A stretch of DNA of 6,973 bases from Calditrichota bacterium. GTDB taxonomy: Bacteria > Zhuqueibacterota > Zhuqueibacteria > Zhuqueibacterales > Geothermadaptataceae. A program made the translations under genes and the position numbers. The notes below the pieces were generated by a model. That model ran no database searches, had not been told where the DNA came from, and worked only from the letters and a program-made list of their open reading frames with translations. The stretch spans positions 1 through 6,973 of the forward strand of contig QQUM01000593.1 in NCBI GenBank assembly GCA_008501545.1, written 5' to 3'. This document shows positions 1-6,621 of the stretch, one piece after another. Positions within the stretch are counted from its first letter, which is position 1. Each line of letters starts with the position of its first letter.

Positions 1-263
1 ATTTTACCGAGATAAGTTAGCAAAATTGTTGCTGCAAAGGATTGATAATAGTGTTTTTTCTCAGCCTTATCGTTCAATAAATATGTCGTTCCAAGAGCGG
101 TAAGGGGTAAAGCTATTTGTAAATAATCGCCAGTTTTTTTAATTGAGTGCAAATTTTGACCAAAACTTTTTTTCACGGGAATTGTTAGAAGCAGCAATAA
201 TATAAATAGGGTGGGAGACAGCTTGTGGCGCAGTTTAAAATCGTGTGAAACGGTGAAATTCAT
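1..263 (-). CDS. PAP2-like membrane phosphatase, N-terminal part (cut by window edge)
   Basis: The reading frame opens with ATG at 263 on the minus strand and stays open for 87 codons to the left edge, so only the N-terminus is visible. A strong ribosome binding site, AAGGA, lies 7 bases before the start. Residues 1-15 are polar and basic, 17-30 form a Leu/Ile-rich membrane or signal segment, and a cleavage site is possible at SFG-Q (after residue 35). The following stretch, GDYLQIALPLTALGTTYLL (residues 45-63), then a charged DKAEKK patch and a second hydrophobic run ending TYLGK, resembles the region ahead of the catalytic motifs in bacterial PAP2-superfamily phosphatases, which dephosphorylate lipid phosphates at the membrane. 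The catalytic motifs (KxxxxxxRP, PSGH, the second His motif) would lie beyond the edge, so family membership is inferred from N-terminal resemblance only. The neighbouring barrel gene is on the same strand, 122 bases upstream. Confidence 0.7.
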   Translation of the reverse strand, partial: MNFTVSHDFKLRHKLSPTLFILLLLLTIPVKKSFGQNLHSIKKTGDYLQIALPLTALGTTYLLNDKAEKKHYYQSFAATILLTYLGK

Positions 264-284
264 AGAGGATTCCTTATGGTTTTT

Positions 285-313
285 TGAAGATACTGTAAAT
301 CAAAGTATCTTCA
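285..313. promoter_or_regulatory. Perfect 10-bp inverted repeat in the leader of the PAP2-like gene
   Basis: TGAAGATACT (285-294) and AGTATCTTCA (304-313) are exact reverse complements separated by a 9-base AT-rich loop. The element sits 22 bases upstream of the PAP2-like start, between it and the end of the barrel gene. On the minus strand the stem is followed by a run of A rather than T, and on the plus strand by TTGTCCC, so it is not a typical intrinsic terminator in either direction. It could be an operator for a dimeric regulator or a leader hairpin affecting access to the ribosome binding site. The symmetry is seen directly; the role is inferred. Confidence 0.4.
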
Positions 314-326
314 TTGTCCCACCATC

Positions 327-354
327 CTCCCCGCTGCCATGCAGCACCGGGGAG
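327..354 (-). terminator. GC-rich hairpin after the barrel gene, possible terminator lacking a T-tract
   Basis: CTCCCCG (327-333) pairs with CGGGGAG (348-354), and inside it CTGC (334-337) pairs with GCAG (341-344) around a 3-base loop, leaving a 3-base bulge at 345-347. The 11 paired positions are far richer in G+C than the surrounding DNA. The hairpin begins 31 bases past the stop codon of the 386-1222 gene, where a transcript end would be expected. No run of T follows on the minus strand (it continues GATGGTGGGAC), so a standard intrinsic terminator is not supported. It may protect the mRNA 3' end, or be a dispersed repeat unit; a single copy is visible here. Confidence 0.35.
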
Positions 355-385
355 AAATGATGAGGGGAGTGTGAATTTAGGAGTA

Positions 386-1222
386 CTATAATCGAAAAAG
401 CAATCCTAATTCAGGCGCGTAATCGGTCGCTTTTGAACTGATGCCGAAAGCGTTGTTGATGCGTAAAAAAGTTTTTGACAAGATTTTAAATTGCAGGTCG
501 GTAATAAGTTCGAGTTCATCCTGAGTCCCTTCAACTCCAAGATATATCTGCGATCGGGAAGAAATTCGTTTGAGGTATTCCACTGCGTATTCCCCTAATT
601 CTGTTTTGTTTTCGCTTGCATCGTATTCAATTGCCGCACGCAGTGTCATTGTGCCCCACGCAAATCCTTTAATAAGACCGTGCCCCAACTTAAATTCCCA
701 ATCTTTCGTACCAATCAGGTATTTGTCCTGTTGTAACGGAAAGACGGTTTCGTAGTAACTGAAAAATTCCGGTTTGCTGGCAGTTTCTCTATTCCATCGC
801 CAACGGATTTGTCCTTCCACATCCCCAAGACCCGATTCTGTCAGTTTCTTCGGCATGGCGGAAATATCGCCTGCTGATTTTTGCTGTTCAGCAGAAATGA
901 ATGCCATTTCGAATTCGATGGCAAGCCGATCTGTGAAACCGTAAGCGAAAAAGAGCAAACCCTCATGTGCCCTGTATTTCCCACGGTAATCGATATTGAC
1001 ATCATACCCCAACTCTTGTGGTTTGTATTCGGCATCCTGATCGTAGTAGTATTCATAAAAAGGGTAAAATATGAACTCACCTTTATTTATGTAATTGCCA
1101 AACATAGAGAGAGGTAATCCTGTACCCCGATCCGCATGCCATACCTGTTCCGTATTTTGACCAGAGAGTGGTTGAAAATTTATGATAAATAAAAATGCAG
1201 TGATGAAAGGTCTGGAACTCAT
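386..1222 (-). CDS. Outer-membrane beta-barrel protein, MetA-pathway/transporter-like family
   Basis: This 278-residue protein starts with a signal peptide: a short basic N-terminus, a hydrophobic core at about 6-16 and a likely cleavage at LSG-Q after residue 21. The rest is made of alternating polar and aromatic strands, for example around residues 49-60 and 88-109, and ends LLFRL, consistent with a terminal barrel strand. The segments YGFTDRL (94-100), GLGDV (131-135) and a downstream VFPL, IGTKDWEF and LRAAIEYD pattern match the layout of the family labelled 'putative MetA-pathway of phenol degradation', whose members are outer-membrane proteins mostly without proven substrates; the phenol label should not be taken as function. 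It probably forms a pore or channel. The start is supported by the signal peptide directly after ATG; the ribosome binding site (GCGAGTGA) is modest. Its 321-base upstream region with paired dyads suggests its own regulated promoter, separate from the upstream four-gene block. Confidence 0.85.
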   Translation of the reverse strand: MSSRPFITAFLFIINFQPLSGQNTEQVWHADRGTGLPLSMFGNYINKGEFIFYPFYEYYYDQDAEYKPQELGYDVNIDYRGKYRAHEGLLFFAYGFTDRLAIEFEMAFISAEQQKSAGDISAMPKKLTESGLGDVEGQIRWRWNRETASKPEFFSYYETVFPLQQDKYLIGTKDWEFKLGHGLIKGFAWGTMTLRAAIEYDASENKTELGEYAVEYLKRISSRSQIYLGVEGTQDELELITDLQFKILSKTFLRINNAFGISSKATDYAPELGLLFRL

Positions 1223-1384
1223 TTGTCACTCGCTTTTTTGATTTGTTAAGGGACGTTTTGTAAACGAACTTGCTTCACGTGATGCATGTCCGAAGTCCAA
1301 AGATCATTCCACAATGATTGTCGAACTTAAAGATCAATTTTCAAAGTTAAATGAGCATGAAATATGAGAATGTGAAAAAGGCAG

Positions 1385-1402
1385 GTGTCAGAATTTTGAC
1401 AG
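1385..1402. promoter_or_regulatory. Dyad site 1 (TGT-N10-ACA), candidate activator binding site
   Basis: The sequence is GTGTCAGAATTTTGACAG, with 5-base arms TGTCA and TGACA around a 6-base centre. It matches site 2 at 16 of 18 positions and lies 163 bases upstream of the start of the barrel gene. The TGT-N10-ACA form is the known layout of NifA enhancer sites, and other NtrC-type activators also bind dyads at such distances. The nearby gene for an NtrC-type regulator makes it the prime candidate to bind here, which is an inference. Confidence 0.6.
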
Positions 1403-1479
1403 CTTGAGATGAGAATTATTTTAATCCAGGTATTTGTTTTTTATTGTCTTTTTGTGTTTTGCCATCAACTGATAGTTAT

Positions 1480-1497
1480 GTGTCAGAAAATTGACAG
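1480..1497. promoter_or_regulatory. Dyad site 2 (TGT-N10-ACA), candidate activator binding site
   Basis: The sequence is GTGTCAGAAAATTGACAG, differing from site 1 only at two central A/T positions and lying in the same orientation. The centres of the two sites are 95 bases apart, about nine helical turns, so dimers bound to both would face the same side of the DNA. Paired sites of this kind are typical of enhancer regions for hexamer-forming sigma54 activators. No third full copy was seen elsewhere in the window, including the region upstream of the kinase gene. Confidence 0.6.
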
Positions 1498-1543
1498 TAG
1501 GTGGGTGGTATATATCTTGATTTATTTCATTTGGCAATTTAGT

Positions 1544-2671
1544 TCAAAATTGCACAGAGAGGCCTGCACTGATAGCATTCATTTTATATTGAAATAGCGA
1601 AAAATTTGTGTGATTTTCCTCATAAATATGGCGTAATTCCAATGCATAGTTCGTGTTAAAATTTAATTTGAATATATGAGAAATGAAAATCAGGCGATCA
1701 GATCGCTCCGGTCCTGTAGATGAAATACGCCAAAATTTAAATTCTTTTACGTAGAGGTTATAAAATGCCATAAGGGAAAATCCGGGTGATACTTTCCAAA
1801 GGGATGAAACACTGAATTGATTTTTAAAATAACCGAAATCCGAATCTTCAGCTAACAATTCATCATAGTTTTCATCGTTAAAGTGCTGTCCTGTTAGTTC
1901 ATTTTCCACTTCTGCAGGGAAATCGTTTTCGAACCGATAGGCAAAGGTTGCAAATAATTTTCGATACAAGATTTTATCGACCCGCGAAATAAATATAAAC
2001 CGGTGACCATTGAGTTCCAATTCAAGATCTTCTCCTTTGCTTCCCGGATAGAGATTTCCCTCGTGATGGTTGTATTCGGAATGAATACTCAAGTTTGTTG
2101 TAATATTGAGTTGCAGGTTTATTTTGGCGTAGAGTCGCACACTGTTGTATCTTTGGTATAACGATGATTTATAATAATCTTTAGACCAGTGCTGCATTCC
2201 AAAGTAAGCCTGGTTTTGGGGAGTTATTTCAAGGTTTGTATAAATATGTGCGATGTTGCGCAGATAGGAAAAATTAGTGGTTCGGGATTGACGGAGGCGC
2301 ATTTCATTTGATAATGTGAATCGCCATTTATTTGTTACCGGTTTTTGTAATTTTACACTTCCCTGGTGATCATTTCGACCATATTCTTCGTATTCATCGT
2401 AGCTGCGATGGCGTAATTCGTACGTCAAATCAAGACGTGAGCTATTCCATATCCGCCTTTTGTTTGCCACGCTGAAATAAAAATTCGTCCGGTAATCATC
2501 GACTTTTGTCGAATCATGCAGGCGGAAAAAATTTGTACGATACTCCTGTGATATCTTTCCAAATAAAGTATAATTCGACTTTTCCTGGGCAGTAGAATTC
2601 CCAAGTATCAAGAACAACAGCCCAATGCAGAGCGTCGTTCGTCTCCTGTATGTTATCCAAGTTCGAACCAT
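1544..2671 (-). CDS. Outer-membrane beta-barrel protein of unknown function, last gene of the four-gene block
   Basis: This 375-residue protein begins with a basic N-terminus (YRRR at 8-11), a hydrophobic core at about 14-23 and a likely cleavage site STA-Q after residue 28. The mature part is rich in Tyr, Phe, Asn, Arg and charged residues in alternating strand-like patterns throughout, with no hydrophobic helix, and ends in Phe (SVQF), the usual last residue of outer-membrane barrels recognised by the BAM machinery. I do not recognise a specific family. It is probably a barrel of 12 or more strands, judged only from its length. Its ATG directly follows the TAA stop of the coiled-coil gene with no spacer, and a GGAG motif lies 12 bases upstream inside that gene, so translation is probably coupled. 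Being co-transcribed with a secreted helical protein suggests the two products may act together across the periplasm and outer membrane. Confidence 0.85.
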   Translation of the reverse strand: MVRTWITYRRRTTLCIGLLFLILGNSTAQEKSNYTLFGKISQEYRTNFFRLHDSTKVDDYRTNFYFSVANKRRIWNSSRLDLTYELRHRSYDEYEEYGRNDHQGSVKLQKPVTNKWRFTLSNEMRLRQSRTTNFSYLRNIAHIYTNLEITPQNQAYFGMQHWSKDYYKSSLYQRYNSVRLYAKINLQLNITTNLSIHSEYNHHEGNLYPGSKGEDLELELNGHRFIFISRVDKILYRKLFATFAYRFENDFPAEVENELTGQHFNDENYDELLAEDSDFGYFKNQFSVSSLWKVSPGFSLMAFYNLYVKEFKFWRISSTGPERSDRLIFISHIFKLNFNTNYALELRHIYEENHTNFSLFQYKMNAISAGLSVQF

Positions 2672-3559
2672 TTATTTATTCATCTCCACTATTTTCGTTC
2701 TGAACTGTTCAATTTTTGCCTGTAGGTGGACCAGATTCAATCTGTTTTCTGCGAGCTCCGCTGCAAGTCCTTCGATGCGTTTTGCAAGTGACGCTGCATG
2801 ATCATTGATTTCATCGATACGATTGCGGTCAATAATACCTTCCTCTTCTTCCACGGTTCTGCTGAGATCGAGATAGAAACTTAACAGCTCCTTTTGCATT
2901 TTGTAATCTTTTTGGTGCTCCTGCAGGCGTCCGTCCCTTTGCAAAATGGCACGTTCCAGTTTTGCTGCTTTGTCTTCCAAAATATCCAGTTTCATGCGCA
3001 TTCTTTGTTCGGAGTCACCTGGTTCCGGTTTGATGTTTTGCCATTCACTTACATTTATTTTAATTGAATTTAATTGCTCTAGATAGTTGGATTTTTCTCT
3101 GCTTAAATATTGCACTCTCCCTAATTTTTTTGATTTTAGTTGAGAAGATTCACCTTGCTGCAATAAATGCTGTATTTCATCATCGAGTGCCGAAATTGCC
3201 GTGTTGAAGCAGTTTTGCAACATGGATTTCGTCTCATTGATTTTTCTATCGATCCCGGCGATGTTATCTGCTAACTCACGGGAGTTTTTCATGGCCGCTT
3301 TTAAACGAAACTCCAGTAAAGGTTGCTGGTTTTTTGATAGATTCAATTTCAAGTCGTTGATCTGGGAATTGACAACACCAAATTCGTTCATGCGCGCACT
3401 GCGGCTAAGGTTTAGTGAATCGAGTTTTGCCTGCAGTATGTGAATTGCCTTACGGAGACTGTCCGTCTCTGCGTTAACCGGCATACTCCTCAGCTCAGAC
3501 GAGAACAGTAATGCGAATAAAAACGTGAAAAGAAGATTGATTTGCCAGATGCGTTTCAT
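2672..3559 (-). CDS. Secreted periplasmic coiled-coil protein
   Basis: The 295-residue product has a signal peptide: MKR, a hydrophobic core at about 8-20, and a likely cleavage at VNA-E after residue 30. There is no lipobox Cys. The mature chain is almost entirely predicted helix with heptad-like spacing of Leu, Ile and Ala: one segment at about 32-176, a break at KPEPGDS (177-183), and a second at about 184-293. One Cys, C117, is present. No enzymatic domain is visible; no LytM or peptidase part follows the coiled coil, unlike EnvC-type proteins. Roles as an adaptor, a length ruler or a periplasmic chaperone are all possible, and none can be proven from the sequence. The gene's ATG overlaps the TGA stop of the response regulator gene (ATGA, 3556-3559), a strong sign of translational coupling, and it abuts the barrel gene downstream. 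Co-expression with a two-component system recalls zraSR with the periplasmic helical protein ZraP, but no sequence relationship is claimed. Confidence 0.85.
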   Translation of the reverse strand: MKRIWQINLLFTFLFALLFSSELRSMPVNAETDSLRKAIHILQAKLDSLNLSRSARMNEFGVVNSQINDLKLNLSKNQQPLLEFRLKAAMKNSRELADNIAGIDRKINETKSMLQNCFNTAISALDDEIQHLLQQGESSQLKSKKLGRVQYLSREKSNYLEQLNSIKINVSEWQNIKPEPGDSEQRMRMKLDILEDKAAKLERAILQRDGRLQEHQKDYKMQKELLSFYLDLSRTVEEEEGIIDRNRIDEINDHAASLAKRIEGLAAELAENRLNLVHLQAKIEQFRTKIVEMNK

Positions 3560-4941
3560 TCAAATTTATACCTTAGAAAATCGTATTTTTCCATTTTATA
3601 ACGCAGCGTTGTCCTTTTTATGTTCAGCTTCGCGGCTGCTTTTGAGATATTCCCCCTGGTTTCCAATAAAGCTTTAAAAATGAGCTTTTTTTCGTGATCT
3701 TCCATGTTTTTTGTCAGGTCTTCTTCATCCACACTGTCGTCTGAGGCCAAGTCATTTTTCTGCTGAATGTGAATTGGCAAATCTTCGCAATCGATTTGAT
3801 CATTTCGCGTCAGGACGATGGCACGTTCAATTGTGTTCTCGAGTTCCCTGATATTGCCCGGCCACGTGTAATTGCATAAACACTTTAATGCAGCAGGTGA
3901 CATCGCCTTGATTTTTTTTCCAAGTTCTGAAGCATACTTTGCTATAAAATGCGCAATTAAAATGGGGATATCCTCCTCCCGACGGCGCAGTGGGGGAAGC
4001 TGGATGCTGACAACATTCAATCTATAATACAAGTCTTCGCGAAATTGTTTACTCGCAATTTGTTGTTCCAAATCAAGATTTGTTGCCGCAATGATTCGTG
4101 CTCGCATCGACAGCGTTTCTGTGCCGCCAACCCGCTCAAATTCTTTCTCTTGTAAAACACGCAGCAGTTTAACTTGCACTGACGGAGCAATTTCACCAAT
4201 TTCATCGAGAAAAAGGGTGCCTGCACCCGCTATTTCAAACCGGCCCGGTTTGCGTCGAATCGCATTGGTGAAGGCGCCTTTTTCATGGCCGAAGAGTTCG
4301 CTTTCGAGTATGCCCTCCGCCAATGCAGCACAATTTATCTTTACAAATGGCTTGTCGCTGCGATCACTGTTGGTGTGGATTGCATGTGCAATTAACTCTT
4401 TTCCCGTGCCGCTTTCACCTAAAATCAACACGGGAGAACGTGCCTCCGCTACCCGTTTTACCAGACTGTATACCTCCTGCATCTCCTGGCTTTGACCGAT
4501 GATCTCCGAAAATTGTTGATGCACTTCTTCCCGCAGATAATTGTTTTCGAGTTGTAGGTCCTGGTTGTTCAGTAAAAGAGATCGTTGCTGAAGTGCTTTG
4601 TCGAGTTTAACCTCAAGTTCTACCATGGAGACTGGTTTGGTGAGATAATCAAATGCACCCCATTTCATTGCATCAACCGCATTTTTCACCGTTCCAAATG
4701 CGGTCATGACAATAACCGGCACCATCGGATCGATTTCACGCACTTGCCGCAATAAATCAAGCCCGGATTTATTCGGCAATTTCATATCGGTGATGACCAA
4801 ATCAACATCGGATTCTTTAAACAAAGCGAATGCTTCTTCAGCAGAAGCAGCTGTCAAAGGGTTGTGCGCGTTCGCAGAAACGATTTGTGCTACCGCATCG
4901 GTGGTGCTTTTCAGGTCGTCAACTATGAGTATTGTGGCCAT
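3556..4941 (-). CDS. NtrC-family sigma54-dependent response regulator
   Basis: The 461-residue protein has three domains. A receiver domain (about 2-118) carries the acidic pair D8-D9, the phosphoacceptor D52, T80 and K102. The AAA+ domain (about 146-378) has Walker A GESGTGK (175-181), Walker B GTLFLDE (241-247), sensor I IIAATN (283-288), the arginine-finger segment FREDLYYRLN (300-309) and the sensor II segment WPGNIRELE (360-368). A Fis-type helix-turn-helix (about 430-453) ends the protein, with NISKAAAKLNIKRTTLRYKM as the DNA-binding unit. Such proteins hydrolyse ATP to open sigma54 promoters when phosphorylated. The loop that contacts sigma54 reads GAFTNA (222-227) instead of the usual GAFTGA. 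The start is set at 4941 because MATILIVDD is the normal receiver opening; the frame stays open upstream to 5031, but those 30 codons lie inside the kinase gene. One base separates the start from the kinase stop, and the downstream gene overlaps its stop, so it belongs to a coupled block and its partner is the adjacent kinase. Confidence 0.95.
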   Translation of the reverse strand: MATILIVDDLKSTTDAVAQIVSANAHNPLTAASAEEAFALFKESDVDLVITDMKLPNKSGLDLLRQVREIDPMVPVIVMTAFGTVKNAVDAMKWGAFDYLTKPVSMVELEVKLDKALQQRSLLLNNQDLQLENNYLREEVHQQFSEIIGQSQEMQEVYSLVKRVAEARSPVLILGESGTGKELIAHAIHTNSDRSDKPFVKINCAALAEGILESELFGHEKGAFTNAIRRKPGRFEIAGAGTLFLDEIGEIAPSVQVKLLRVLQEKEFERVGGTETLSMRARIIAATNLDLEQQIASKQFREDLYYRLNVVSIQLPPLRRREEDIPILIAHFIAKYASELGKKIKAMSPAALKCLCNYTWPGNIRELENTIERAIVLTRNDQIDCEDLPIHIQQKNDLASDDSVDEEDLTKNMEDHEKKLIFKALLETRGNISKAAAKLNIKRTTLRYKMEKYDFLRYKFE

Positions 4942-4942
4942 C

Positions 4943-6421
4943 TTATTTATGGTCCATTGGCAATTTAACTGAGAAAATAGTTCCTTTTTGTACTTCACTT
5001 TCAACAAAAATAGTGCCGTGATGTGCTTCAATAATATTTTTCACGATTGCAAGCCCGAGTCCGGTACCACGGTTTTTTGTTGAAAAAAATGGTTGAAATA
5101 TCCTGTCACGATCTGATGCGGGCATACCACACCCGGTATCACGGATGTAGAGCATCACGAATTCTCCTTCAGCGATTTCTTCTGTGCTCAATGTTAAAAT
5201 GCCCTGCTTCGGCATTGCCTGGATCGAATTGAGTACGATATTCAGGAACGCCTGTTTAAGTTGATTGCCATCCGCCCACAAAATAATTTCTTTTGTTCCA
5301 AGATTCATGTGAACTTCAATATCATTCTCTTTTAATTCTTTGTTTGCTAAAAATAAGGTTGCCTGGATAATATCATTCAGGTTTATTTTTTTTATCTCGG
5401 GAGCTGGCTGACGGGCAAATTTCAGAAAACTCGTCACAATCGAATTCAATGCTTTAATTTCAAGGTGTATTTTTTCAATATTATTTGTCGCACCGGTTTC
5501 CGTCCCAATTTGCCGTTTAACTAATCCCATATAAAGTTCGATGGAGTTGAGTGGATTGCGAATTTCATGGGCAACAGCAGCGGAAAGTTCACCAAGGTAA
5601 GCCATTCGCTCTTTTTCTTCGATGCGATTTTGCAATTTTTCCTGTTGTGAACGGATAGCTTCTTGCATGGAGTTGAAAACATCACCCAAATAGCCAATTT
5701 CATCACGGGTTTTGATTTCAACGGGCCGTGTTAAATCACCCCGACGCATGCGCTCCGTCGCATTCATAAGTTTTTTGACAGGATTGGCTATGGATTTCGC
5801 CAGAAAAAAGCTAATGAAGACCGCAATTGCAAAACTGGCCGAATTGATAAAAATGATCGAGTTTTTGATGTTTTCCAAAACCTGTAAGAACTCAGGACTG
5901 GCATCAACACAATAAATAGCCGTTACGGTGCTATCCTTCGTTTTTATCGCTGCGAATGCTGATTTATAGTAAACATCATCATTGCCACGATAGAGGATTG
6001 TGTAGCGTGCGTCACCTTGCAAGGTCGATTCCAGTTCCAATAAATGCGGGTGCAAATGCACAACGGGACTGCCGATCGCGATTTTTCCTTCTGAATCGAC
6101 AAGTATTTTAAACTTGGGATCGATGAGATAGCTGCGGGTAAGATTAAAATCGTGTTCGAGTTTTTTTAGCTGAGTCTGTACTGAATGGTAAAATTGGCCA
6201 TTTTCATCACCGGGTTGCAGATAGGTTAGAAGATCCGGCTCCATCGTTTTCGCAGCAAATTGCGCAATACTGACTAATTTTTTCCCCAACTCCTCATCAA
6301 GATAGTGGTCAGCTGCATAGTAGAGAAACCACCCAACTGAATTAATTATGAGTATCACCAACAAGACGAGATAGATAGTGATTTTTATCTGGAGTCGATT
6401 TTTAGGACGAGGCTCGTTCAT
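4943..6421 (-). CDS. Membrane sensor histidine kinase with periplasmic sensor domain, HAMP and kinase core
   Basis: The 492-residue protein has a first membrane helix (about 14-36), a periplasmic domain (37-187), a second membrane helix (188-208), a HAMP linker (about 209-262) and the kinase core. The H-box AVAHEIRNPLNS contains the phosphoacceptor H285. The ATPase part has the N-box NIVLNSIQAMP (N394, N398), G1 DTGCGMP (from D428), the F-box FQPFFSTK (442-449) and G2 GTGLGLAIV (452-460). All catalytic motifs are intact. The sensor domain resembles a PDC/Cache fold in its middle (YLIDPKFKILVDSEG, 98-112) and includes a His cluster HLHPH (122-126); its ligand is unknown. The start is firm: an in-frame TAA lies 9 bases before the ATG. 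The ribosome binding site is weak. The gene is first in the block, one base before the regulator that it presumably phosphorylates at D52, and it diverges from the permease gene across 200 bases. Confidence 0.95.
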   Translation of the reverse strand: MNEPRPKNRLQIKITIYLVLLVILIINSVGWFLYYAADHYLDEELGKKLVSIAQFAAKTMEPDLLTYLQPGDENGQFYHSVQTQLKKLEHDFNLTRSYLIDPKFKILVDSEGKIAIGSPVVHLHPHLLELESTLQGDARYTILYRGNDDVYYKSAFAAIKTKDSTVTAIYCVDASPEFLQVLENIKNSIIFINSASFAIAVFISFFLAKSIANPVKKLMNATERMRRGDLTRPVEIKTRDEIGYLGDVFNSMQEAIRSQQEKLQNRIEEKERMAYLGELSAAVAHEIRNPLNSIELYMGLVKRQIGTETGATNNIEKIHLEIKALNSIVTSFLKFARQPAPEIKKINLNDIIQATLFLANKELKENDIEVHMNLGTKEIILWADGNQLKQAFLNIVLNSIQAMPKQGILTLSTEEIAEGEFVMLYIRDTGCGMPASDRDRIFQPFFSTKNRGTGLGLAIVKNIIEAHHGTIFVESEVQKGTIFSVKLPMDHK

Positions 6422-6621
6422 TCTTTCAATTTAGGACGAAATCGTTGCTATGCAAGATTTAATACTGGTAAATAGTGAGAATTTTTATCATATTTTTTAA
6501 CAGACTGGACCTCATTCTTTTCATAGGTATTATGCATTCATTTCTCTCGACTTTTAGAGTGTATTCCTGCTGCTTATTGATTCAAATTTGGTAGATGAAT
6601 TTAACGAAAGCGAGGTACTCT
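6422..6621. promoter_or_regulatory. Divergent intergenic region between the kinase block and the permease
   Basis: These 200 bases separate two outward-reading genes and must hold promoters for both. On the minus strand a TATGAT hexamer within an A/T run around 6484-6500 resembles a -10 element, but no matching -35 is seen. A TTGCAT near 6449-6454 resembles the -12 part of a sigma54 promoter, but the -24 GG is missing (AGTATT in its place). Nothing matching the dyads at 1385 and 1480 occurs here, so autoregulation by the same sites is not supported. The permease side has a clear AGG ribosome binding site at 6613-6615, but no convincing promoter. Confidence 0.4.

Larger units (their letters stand above)
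1223..1543. other. 321-base non-coding regulatory region
   Basis: This is the only gap above 300 bases in the window. It separates the end of the four-gene block (stop at 1544) from the start of the barrel gene at 1222, both on the minus strand. It holds two near-identical dyads at 1385-1402 and 1480-1497, an 8-base palindrome TCACGTGA at 1275-1282 (part of an imperfect 14-base dyad, 1272-1285, 50 bases upstream of the start), and a 6-base stem ATCATT/AATGAT at 1303-1318. No intrinsic terminator for the upstream block was seen. No convincing -10/-35 or -24/-12 promoter was found. A 62-codon open frame on the plus strand (1409-1597) runs through it but lacks any sign of being a gene. Confidence 0.7.

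Noticed and set aside
881..1117. Plus-strand open frame opposite the 386-1222 barrel gene
   Set aside because: It is an antisense shadow of a well-supported signal-peptide-bearing gene, with no protein family character of its own.
1284..1298. Possible sigma54 -24/-12 promoter on the minus strand (TTGGAC then ATGCAT)
   Set aside because: The GG and GC doublets are 11 bases apart, not the strictly kept 10, and the flanking bases fit the consensus poorly.
1299..1336. Direct repeat AAAGATCA at 1299-1306 and 1329-1336
   Set aside because: Eight bases in AT-rich DNA can recur by chance, and no dyad or further copy supports it.
1531..1554. TTGGCA followed by TTGCAC on the plus strand as a sigma54 promoter
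   Set aside because: The GG to GC distance is 17 bases, and there is no plus-strand gene for it to serve.
1409..1597. 62-codon plus-strand open frame rich in hydrophobic residues
   Set aside because: It overlaps dyad site 2 and the end of the barrel gene, has no ribosome binding site, and reads as translated AT-rich spacer.
4942..5031. Longer version of the response regulator starting at 5031
   Set aside because: The extra 30 residues lie within the kinase gene, do not resemble a receiver domain, and the usual MATILIVDD opening begins at 4941.
6589..6612. Weak inverted repeat ATTCA/TGAAT upstream of the permease, considered as an operator or riboswitch stem
   Set aside because: Only 5 bases pair, and no purine-riboswitch core is visible.
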